A stretch of DNA of 23,146 nucleotides, from assembly GCA_959600835.1 (NCBI GenBank), contig CAUGNQ010000029.1:1-23146 (forward strand), written 5' to 3'. The position numbers and the translations under genes were made by a program. The notes under the pieces are model-generated. The model was not told where the DNA came from, did not search any database, and worked only from the letters and a program-made list of their open reading frames with translations. The DNA is from an uncultured Collinsella sp. (lineage in GTDB: Bacteria; Actinomycetota; Coriobacteriia; Coriobacteriales; Coriobacteriaceae). Position 1 is the stretch's first letter; each line of letters opens with the position of its first letter. Below, in pieces: positions 17,986-23,146 of this stretch.

Positions 17986-18216
17986 GTGGCCAAAAAAACG
18001 GCAAATATGAGTACTGTTACCGTTGTAGCTACATTATTTTCGTTAATAAAAGAAGATCTTAATGAGATTTATTCGCATCAAGGTCTTCCTTTAATGAACA
18101 CTTGAGGAGATACGGCAGCTTATCTGCTCGATCGACACGTCAAATCACCTTAAATTTGGTCAAAATTACTGCTACTAAAAGAGTATCAGTACTCATATTT
18201 GCCGTTTTTTGGCCAC
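17986..18216. mobile_element. MITE-like element with ~31-bp terminal inverted repeats
   Basis: The left end 17986-18016 begins GTGGCCAAAAAAACGG and ends ATGAGTACTG. The right end 18187-18216 is its reverse complement apart from one fewer A/T in the homopolymer. Pairing resumes for several more bases inward with one mismatch. The 170-base interior is clearly AT-richer than the chromosome around it and holds no credible ORF. This combination of size, long terminal repeats and lack of coding capacity fits a non-autonomous transposable element. No target duplication is evident. Confidence 0.6.
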
Positions 18217-18254
18217 GGCTCTTTATAGACACCCTGTACAGCGACGGTGGTAGA

Positions 18255-18287
18255 TTTCGGAACGTGTCCGTCAGCCCCGTTCCGAAA
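18255..18287. repeat. Short hairpin TTTCGGAAC / GTTCCGAAA
   Basis: Perfect 9-bp arms (18255-18263 and 18279-18287) around 15 bases lie in the gene-free zone between tRNA-Gln and the Toprim gene. There is no T run and the function is unknown. Confidence 0.45.
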
Positions 18288-18319
18288 AGCGAGCCGCATG
18301 CAACGGCCAAGCCACGACA

Positions 18320-18456
18320 GGCCCCGGGAGAGCGGGGACACCGGCTTAGGTTTATCGCGAGTTCCGCACGAACAGGAGGCCACTTAATGTGGCCTCCGTC
18401 GTGAGCAGGACTGTAGAGCAGGAAACCTAAGCCGGTGTCCCCGCTCTCCCGGGGCC
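18320..18456. repeat. 34-bp perfect inverted repeat enclosing hairpin element copy 2
   Basis: The arms 18320-18353 and 18423-18456 are exact reverse complements over 34 bp, including GCCCCGGGAGAGCGGGGACA. The 69 bases between contain the complete hairpin repeat also found at the window start, so there are two nested palindromes. The right arm ends nine bases before the stop codon of the minus-strand Toprim gene, so its transcript would run straight into this structure. Confidence 0.8.
18359..18422. repeat. Hairpin repeat element, copy 2
   Basis: This is the second copy of the element at 1-65. The inner stem is GGAGGCCAC with GTGGCCTCC around TTAAT. Against copy 1 one A-U pair has become G-C on both strands, a compensatory change that favours a selected or transposed hairpin. 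Like copy 1 it lies just downstream of a minus-strand gene. Confidence 0.65.
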
Positions 18457-18464
18457 GGCGGAAT

Positions 18465-20657
18465 TTAGTTGTTCAGCATGCGGTCGAAGCTTCCCGAGTC
18501 GCCATCCCGATAGTCGGCGGTCATCAGAATCTCCTGCGGAATGCGCCCGCCTTCACGTAGCACATTGCGGAACTGCACGCGCGTGACCATGGGCAGATCC
18601 TTGATCGTCGCCGCCAAGTTCTGCGGCACGCCCTGGTTGGCAGCCGCGCGCTCGCACTCGCCGCCGGCCTTCACGCGACGCTTATGCTCGGCGAGCATGG
18701 CGCGGTACATACCGGCATGCAGGCGAATCTCAACCACATTGGCATTGCGAGCCTGCTCGACGATGCGCGCGCCCTCGCGGTCGATATCGCCCACGTAGTA
18801 GACGTAGTTAAAGCGATAGCCGATCTCGGCCAGATAATCGTCCAGGGCATGCGAGACGCTCGCCTTGCATCCGCCGCCAAAAATCACGCCGCCCACCTTG
18901 ATGCCAAAGAGCTTGGCGTGCTTGCGGCCACGCAGCAGCCTGACGATCTCGTCGTAGGTGTCCAGGTTCTCGACCATAATGAACGGCTTATCGGCGCCCA
19001 GCGTAAAGAAACCCGTAAAGTGCACGGGGCGGTTGGGGGCGACCTTGATCGCCTGCATGCTGATGCCCTTTTCGGTCATGCGCCTTATCAGGCGCTCACC
19101 GTGCTTGCCGTCAAAAGCCTTCTCGTCGTTAAAAATCTGGTAGGCACGCTGGCGGCGCGAGGCAACCGGCGTATCGGCACCTCGGTTTTGCTCGATCCAA
19201 GCCTGGATGATTGCGATTTCCTCGGCAATCTTGCGGTTGGACATCTCGTTGTGCTGAGTGCGCTGCGGCGCCTTTTTGCCGTCCTTGCCCTCGACCTTAA
19301 CAATTTGAGTCTGCTGTTCCTTGATCTTAGAGAGCGCCGTAGGCGTAGGGACAACTTTGAGCAGCTGCCTGCCCAAAACGCGGGCAAGGGCAAACGCCGA
19401 TACCTCGCCGTGGACGGCCGACTCGGGCTGCTGGGTAGCACTATCAGCCGCGGCAGGCTCAGCCTGTGTATGAGGCTTACGCTTGGAATCTGCCCGGGTA
19501 TTACGTTCCTGCTTGGGCGCAGACGAGCGCTTTTGCGGACGATCGGACTTGGCCTCCTTCGCCGGCTGGCGCTTGACCTGATCCACCGGAGTCTCGGCCT
19601 TCTCATCTCCGTTTTGTGTCGCTGTCTTCTCGGCCGCGGCCTCGGCATTTGAGCCACGACCGCCGCGGTGACGACGACGGCGGGGCTTGCCTGAGGCGCT
19701 CTCCCCCGCCTGCTTATCAGCGGTCTGTTGAGCTTTGACCTCAGTGTCAGCCGCAGGCTGCGACTCGGAAGGTTGCTGCTCGCGAGTCGCCGGCTCAACG
19801 GTTTTCTCGGCTTGTTCGGCCTTCTCGTCCTGAGCGGTCGAAGCCGGCTCGCCCTTCTCCTGACGCTTTACGGGATACGCGCGTCCCGCAAAACCGCGGC
19901 CGGGACGACACGAACCCGGAGCCCTCTTGGCAGACTCCTCAACATCGTCTGCAACCTCGGAAGGCTCTTCAACCTCACGCGCGACATCCTGCTGCGCGGC
20001 CTTAAAGTGAGCACCGCGACGACGCTTGGGCTCTTGGGCCTCCACGGGCTTTTGCTCCTTCGCGGGCTTCTGCGACTCGGCAGCAACCTCGTTCTCAACA
20101 GCCTCGGCATCCGTCTCACCCTTTTGAGCAACGGCGCGACGGAAGCGCTCCTGCTGGGCGCGGCGCTGCGCATCGCGCTTGCCACCCCCGCCAAAACCGC
20201 CGCGTCCTGCCTTGGCCGTAAAGGCGCGCACGACGTTCTCATCGAGCAACTCATCGGTATCGACATGCTCACGCGGAGCAGCTTCTTCCACAGCAGGCAC
20301 GTCAGCGAAATCCTCGACGACAAAATCTTCGACGGACTCGGCAGGTTGCTCCTGGGCATCGCGGATCTCGGCATTGATGGTATAGAACGCCGGGCGCCCG
20401 TTAATGCCGCTACCCTCGATCTTGGTCACGATATTTGCCGCGATAAGCTCATCGCGCATCGCCTTGGTGTCGCACTCCTTATCGACGGAGCGGAAAATCT
20501 GCGCCAGCGCACTCGACTTAATCTTGAGCGCCTTGCGGCAAAGCAGGTCGTAGGCAACCAGCTTGGCACGCTCGACAGAAAGCGACGTCTGGCTGCTCAG
20601 GCGCTCAGCCAAAGCATCGACATTGTTTTGATTATCGGAATATACCGTCTTGGCCAC
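18465..20657 (-). CDS. DUF2220/JetD-like Toprim protein with N-terminal winged-helix-like part and long disordered region
   Basis: The 730-residue product has three parts. Residues about 10-100 look like a winged helix (LVAYDLLCRKALKIKSSALAQ, then GRPAFYTINAEI). Residues about 105-415 are low complexity, rich in A, E, K, Q and R, with GRGGFGGGG and PRRRRHRGGRG patches suited to nucleic-acid binding. The C-terminal ~300 residues resemble the DUF2220 region of JetD, the Toprim nuclease of Wadjet, a relative of topoisomerase VI A: AYQIFNDEKAFDG, MVENLDTYDEI (Glu563), a GGGCK segment, then YYVGDIDREG (Asp624, Asp626). No jetA, jetB or jetC is nearby. I choose the GTG at 20657, which follows GAAAGGGG; an ATG at 20681 would add eight residues. 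Cleavage activity and a defence role are inferences. It is downstream of cstA and transcribed separately. Confidence 0.65.
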   Translation of the reverse strand: MAKTVYSDNQNNVDALAERLSSQTSLSVERAKLVAYDLLCRKALKIKSSALAQIFRSVDKECDTKAMRDELIAANIVTKIEGSGINGRPAFYTINAEIRDAQEQPAESVEDFVVEDFADVPAVEEAAPREHVDTDELLDENVVRAFTAKAGRGGFGGGGKRDAQRRAQQERFRRAVAQKGETDAEAVENEVAAESQKPAKEQKPVEAQEPKRRRGAHFKAAQQDVAREVEEPSEVADDVEESAKRAPGSCRPGRGFAGRAYPVKRQEKGEPASTAQDEKAEQAEKTVEPATREQQPSESQPAADTEVKAQQTADKQAGESASGKPRRRRHRGGRGSNAEAAAEKTATQNGDEKAETPVDQVKRQPAKEAKSDRPQKRSSAPKQERNTRADSKRKPHTQAEPAAADSATQQPESAVHGEVSAFALARVLGRQLLKVVPTPTALSKIKEQQTQIVKVEGKDGKKAPQRTQHNEMSNRKIAEEIAIIQAWIEQNRGADTPVASRRQRAYQIFNDEKAFDGKHGERLIRRMTEKGISMQAIKVAPNRPVHFTGFFTLGADKPFIMVENLDTYDEIVRLLRGRKHAKLFGIKVGGVIFGGGCKASVSHALDDYLAEIGYRFNYVYYVGDIDREGARIVEQARNANVVEIRLHAGMYRAMLAEHKRRVKAGGECERAAANQGVPQNLAATIKDLPMVTRVQFRNVLREGGRIPQEILMTADYRDGDSGSFDRMLNN

Positions 20658-20762
20658 GGGGCCCCTTTCATATGTACACATATACGTCTATATGGTACAA
20701 CGCGCACCCTTATCCACGCAAAACATCTGCGAGAACACTCGAGCGTCACCTGCTTTCGCATG
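20658..20762 (-). promoter_or_regulatory. Leader and promoter region of the Toprim gene
   Basis: The ribosome site GAAAGGGG lies just before the GTG at 20657. Upstream are AT-rich, partly palindromic repeats of CATATGTAC/ATATGGTAC type (20669-20697). A possible minus-strand TTGTAC and TACATA pair is 18 bases apart. The same CATATGTAC word brackets the leader of the cell-wall gene at 1310-1373. It may be coincidence. Confidence 0.3.
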
Positions 20763-20801
20763 AAAAAAGACCGAGCCCGCGAAGTCGCAGACCCGGTCTT
20801 T
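20763..20801 (-). terminator. Terminator of cstA
   Basis: AAAGACCG (20766-20773) pairs with CGGTCTTT (20794-20801), with an inner GCGA/TCGC stem. The minus strand then shows six T. It lies 40 bases past the cstA stop and isolates it from the Toprim gene. Confidence 0.8.
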
Positions 20802-20840
20802 CCGAGTCATATGGATGGAACGATCACTCCATCAAGTCGA

Positions 20841-22730
20841 CTAGGCCTTGACAGCCTCGGCGTCGGCGGGAGCCTCCGCAGCAGCGGCGCGACCGTACTC
20901 AGCCTTGCCCATCTCGGACCACTCGGGCTCCTCGTCGGGCATGGAGCCGGCCTCTTTGCCGAAGAACTCCTTGAGGCAGTTGACGGCAACGATGAGGCCC
21001 AGGACCATCAGCAGGACAGCGAAGACGAGCTGCAGGCCCTTAGTGGCAGCGACGGAGACGGCAGCCGTGGTGGCGGTAGCCGGGATGGTGCCAAAGAAGC
21101 CATAAGCCTGGACGGCGGTCATGCAGCCCATGGCGCTCTGGACCAGTGAGGTGAACGTGCAGCAGAGCAGGAAGGCGACGGGCACGTAGAGCATCCAACC
21201 CTTGCGGCCAGTGCACTTGCAGAACACGGCGAGGGTGATCATGGTCATACCGCCAAGCAGCTGGTTGGAGGCACCAAAGAGCGGCCAGATGTTGGCATAG
21301 CCGCCAAAGGCGAGGGCGAGGCCGGGAAGCAGGGTGACGACCGTGGCGAACCAGGGGTTGCCGAGGACCTTCATATAGCCGGCCTTGGACTCGATGGCCA
21401 GAGCATCGTTGGTCTGGGCAAAGAACTCGGAGAACGAGGTGCGGGCGATGCGAGCGACAGCGTCGAGCGAGGTCAGGGCCAGAGCGGAGACGTTCATGGT
21501 CATGAAGACGGTAGCGAGCGTGCCGTCAACACCGAAGGCCTGCATACCGCGGGAGATGCCAGCGGCGAAGATCTGGAACGGGGTGGAAGCGACACCAGCG
21601 TTGAGGGCGCCGGTACCGGCGGTGTTCATATCGGAGAACATGATGCCGGCGACGATGATGGCAAGGATGCCGACGAAGGACTCGACGATCATTGCGCCGT
21701 AACCGACCTTGACGGCGTCCTGCTCCTTCTCGACCTGCTTAGAAGAGGTGCCGGAAGAAACGAGGCTGTGGAAACCGGAGAGAGCACCGCAAGCGACGGA
21801 GACGAACAGGACCGGGAACATCATGCCGGAGGCAGTGGAGAAGCCAGTGAAGACCGGAGCGGTGATAGTGGCCTGGCCGTTAACACCCAGGACGACGATA
21901 CCGAGGACAGCGCAGGCGATCATGACGATCATCATGATGGAAGTGAGGTAGTCGCGAGGGGTCTTGAGCATCTGGATGGGCATGGCGCCAGCAAAGACCA
22001 GGTAGACCATGACAACGGCGAACCACTGGAACTTGTCCAGGTAGACCGGGAACTGCATGCCGACGGCAAACATGAGAACCATGAGCACCACGCCAGTGAC
22101 AAACTCGGCAGCGCCGGTGAGGTTGAACTTCTTCTGGGCCCAACCAAAGGCGATAGCGACGAAGGTGAACAGGATGGAGATGGTACCAGCGCAGCCGGCG
22201 GCATAGGACTTGGTGAAGTCGATAGCACCGGTGGCAGCGCCAGAAGCGTCAACGACCGAGGTGAACATGAACGTCTTGCAGACCATGTCGGTGAAAGCGG
22301 CGATGACGATGATGCAGAACAGCCAGCAGAACAGCAGGAACAGGCGACGGCCGGTCTTGCCGATGTATTTCTCGATGAGCTGGGCCAGGGACTTGCCGTT
22401 GTTCTTCATCGAAGCGTACAGAGCACCAAAGTCGTGGACGGCGCCAAAGAAGATGCCGCCGACGAGGACCCAGAGCACGACGGGCAGCCAGCCAAAGGCC
22501 ATGGCGACGATCGTACCCGTGACAGGGCCAGCACCGCAGATCGAGCTGAACTGGTGCGAGAACGCGGTAAAGGCGGAGACGGGCGAGAAGCTCTTGCCGT
22601 CCTTCATGCGCTTGGCCGGCGTGAGGGCCTCTTTGTCAACGCCCCACTTGTTGGCCAGCCAGCGGCCGTAGCCCAGATAGCCACAGGCGAGCACCGCCGC
22701 GGCCACAACCATGAGCAAAACTCCGTTCAT
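20841..22730 (-). CDS. cstA: Carbon starvation protein CstA family transporter
   Basis: This multi-pass membrane protein of 629 residues is in the family that takes up pyruvate or peptides during carbon limitation. It has many hydrophobic segments and the family hallmarks: an N-terminal YLGYGRWLANKWGVD, FSHQFSSICGAGPVTG, GAVHDFGALYASMKNNGKS, FHSLVSSGTSSKQ and PLFGASNQLLGGM. The C-terminus is a charged, Ala/Glu-rich cytosolic tail. The start is an ATG at 22730 behind a very strong GAGGAGG site (22738-22744). It is transcribed alone, with a terminator after it and an unusual ~235-base leader before it that carries a terminator, a short ORF and a promoter palindrome. The transported substrate cannot be read from sequence. 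Confidence 0.94.
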   Translation of the reverse strand: MNGVLLMVVAAAVLACGYLGYGRWLANKWGVDKEALTPAKRMKDGKSFSPVSAFTAFSHQFSSICGAGPVTGTIVAMAFGWLPVVLWVLVGGIFFGAVHDFGALYASMKNNGKSLAQLIEKYIGKTGRRLFLLFCWLFCIIVIAAFTDMVCKTFMFTSVVDASGAATGAIDFTKSYAAGCAGTISILFTFVAIAFGWAQKKFNLTGAAEFVTGVVLMVLMFAVGMQFPVYLDKFQWFAVVMVYLVFAGAMPIQMLKTPRDYLTSIMMIVMIACAVLGIVVLGVNGQATITAPVFTGFSTASGMMFPVLFVSVACGALSGFHSLVSSGTSSKQVEKEQDAVKVGYGAMIVESFVGILAIIVAGIMFSDMNTAGTGALNAGVASTPFQIFAAGISRGMQAFGVDGTLATVFMTMNVSALALTSLDAVARIARTSFSEFFAQTNDALAIESKAGYMKVLGNPWFATVVTLLPGLALAFGGYANIWPLFGASNQLLGGMTMITLAVFCKCTGRKGWMLYVPVAFLLCCTFTSLVQSAMGCMTAVQAYGFFGTIPATATTAAVSVAATKGLQLVFAVLLMVLGLIVAVNCLKEFFGKEAGSMPDEEPEWSEMGKAEYGRAAAAEAPADAEAVKA

Positions 22731-22765
22731 TACATTTCCTCCTCTAAAAAGAACTTCCTAGACAT

Positions 22766-22804
22766 AAAAAATGAGGGCCGTCGGTTGCGCTCGACGGCCC
22801 TCAT
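22766..22804 (-). terminator. Intrinsic terminator in the cstA leader (putative attenuator)
   Basis: ATGAGGGCCGTCG (22771-22783) pairs perfectly over 13 bp with CGACGGCCCTCAT (22792-22804). Six T follow on the minus strand (22771-22766). It sits between the likely cstA promoter and the cstA ribosome site, 22 bases before the latter. Transcripts from that promoter must pass it to reach cstA. Confidence 0.75.
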
Positions 22805-22855
22805 CTTCATCAGCCGCCCGTTATCGTACGGGCTAGCTGTATGTGCTAACCCGCA

Positions 22856-22900
22856 TCAGATAATTACTACGCTGATAATGTTTAGCTGATGCGTGAACAT
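22856..22900 (-). CDS. Putative 14-residue leader peptide upstream of cstA
   Basis: An ATG at 22900 with AGAGGA ten bases upstream opens a 14-codon frame ending NIISVVII then TGA. Seven of the last ten residues are Leu, Ile or Val. An earlier in-frame ATG at 22924 would give 22 residues but has a poor site. It lies between the proposed transcription start and the leader terminator, where attenuation peptides are found. GCATCAG/CTGATGC (22853-22859 with 22886-22892) pairs across its 3' half. Short frames arise by chance, so this is tentative. Confidence 0.35.
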   Translation of the reverse strand: MFTHQLNIISVVII

Positions 22901-22924
22901 GTCTAAGAAATCCTCTTCAATCAT

Positions 22925-22953
22925 GATGTGAACGATCCGTGCGTGTTCACATC
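22925..22953. promoter_or_regulatory. GATGTGAAC / GTTCACATC inverted repeat in the cstA leader
   Basis: Perfect 9-bp arms (22925-22933 and 22945-22953) are separated by 11 bases. They lie about 15-45 bases downstream of the predicted start of cstA transcription. The TGTGA/TCACA ends recall CRP half-sites, but the spacing is too wide for a normal CRP site. It may instead be an RNA stem in the leader. Confidence 0.45.
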
Positions 22954-22971
22954 CCCCAGTGGTTGAAAAGG

Positions 22972-23000
22972 AGTATGAAACTTTAGTTACCTAAAGTCAA
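22972..23000 (-). promoter_or_regulatory. cstA promoter with a palindrome between -35 and -10
   Basis: On the minus strand, TTGACT (23000-22995) and CATACT (22977-22972) are 17 bases apart, a near-ideal housekeeping promoter. The inverted repeat ACTTTAG (22980-22986) and CTAAAGT (22991-22997) fills the spacer and overlaps the -35, the usual place for a repressor site. Transcription would begin near 22965, leaving a leader of about 235 bases before cstA. The remaining 23001-23146 shows no gene. Confidence 0.6.
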
Positions 23001-23146
23001 CGCAAATTTGTAATGGATTTTCAACTTTTTTGAATTTCTCGTTATAAAACGCCACTGACCTCGGACTTTACCCAACAAAAGTTTTTGCATGGGAGATACC
23101 CCTCGGGAGCCGCGGGAGCCGGGCGGCGCATATGAACTTTCCTGCT

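Noticed and set aside
17512..18105. Open frame across tRNA-Gln and its downstream repeats (197 codons)
   Set aside because: It starts inside the tRNA, runs through REP and MITE sequences and has no ribosome site.
18465..20657. A complete Wadjet defence operon
   Set aside because: No SMC-like JetC, kleisin-like JetA or JetB is found on either side; the neighbours are cstA and a repeat zone.
21768..22889. Plus-strand open frame opposite cstA (373 codons)
   Set aside because: Very acidic, repeat-like sequence without a domain; the cstA frame explains the codon bias.

Overview
The window reads like a chromosomal segment of a GC-rich, Gram-positive gut actinobacterium of the Coriobacteriia, with Collinsella as my best guess. 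This rests on codon and GC style, twin-arginine exported proteins, a CCA-encoding tRNA-Gln, and the mix of alpha-glucan genes with ABC and PTS uptake. I could not run a search, so the genus is an inference.

Layout. 1-1312: a small hairpin repeat, then an exported coiled-coil/CHAP-type cell-wall protein (minus strand). 1579-6763: galE, malQ and glgP on the plus strand, separated by hairpin terminators. 6863-7078: an unexplained array of three 55-bp palindrome-ended repeats. 7219-11584: a minus-strand sugar ABC operon (binding lipoprotein, two permeases, MsmK/UgpC-type ATPase). 11891-12610: a GntR/UTRA regulator resembling TreR. 12838-15288: a divergent PTS gene in which an alpha-glucoside EIIC-EIIB permease is fused in frame to a HAD (Cof-type) phosphatase domain. 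15404-17474: a polyprenyl diphosphate synthase and a protein with two peptidoglycan-binding repeats but no export signal. 17513-17587: tRNA-Gln. 17588-18464: a gene-free landing zone with tRNA-end fragments, REP-like palindromes, a 231-bp MITE-like element and a 34-bp perfect inverted repeat. 18465-20657: a Toprim protein of the DUF2220/JetD type with a long disordered middle. 20841-22730: cstA, preceded by a leader with a good promoter, an operator-like palindrome, a short branched-chain-rich ORF and an intrinsic terminator.

How it fits together. The centre looks like one alpha-glucan uptake and breakdown locus. The ABC system and the PTS protein bring in malto-oligosaccharides or alpha-glucosides, and MalQ and GlgP process them in the cytosol. 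Near-palindromic sites of the form TTGTTTAAACAA occur upstream of malQ, the ABC operon, the regulator and the PTS gene. This suggests a single regulon under the TreR-like protein (inference).

The most promising novelties are the EIICB-HAD fusion (import and dephosphorylation in one polypeptide?), the stand-alone JetD-like Toprim protein without jetABC, the cstA leader, and the 55-bp repeat array.
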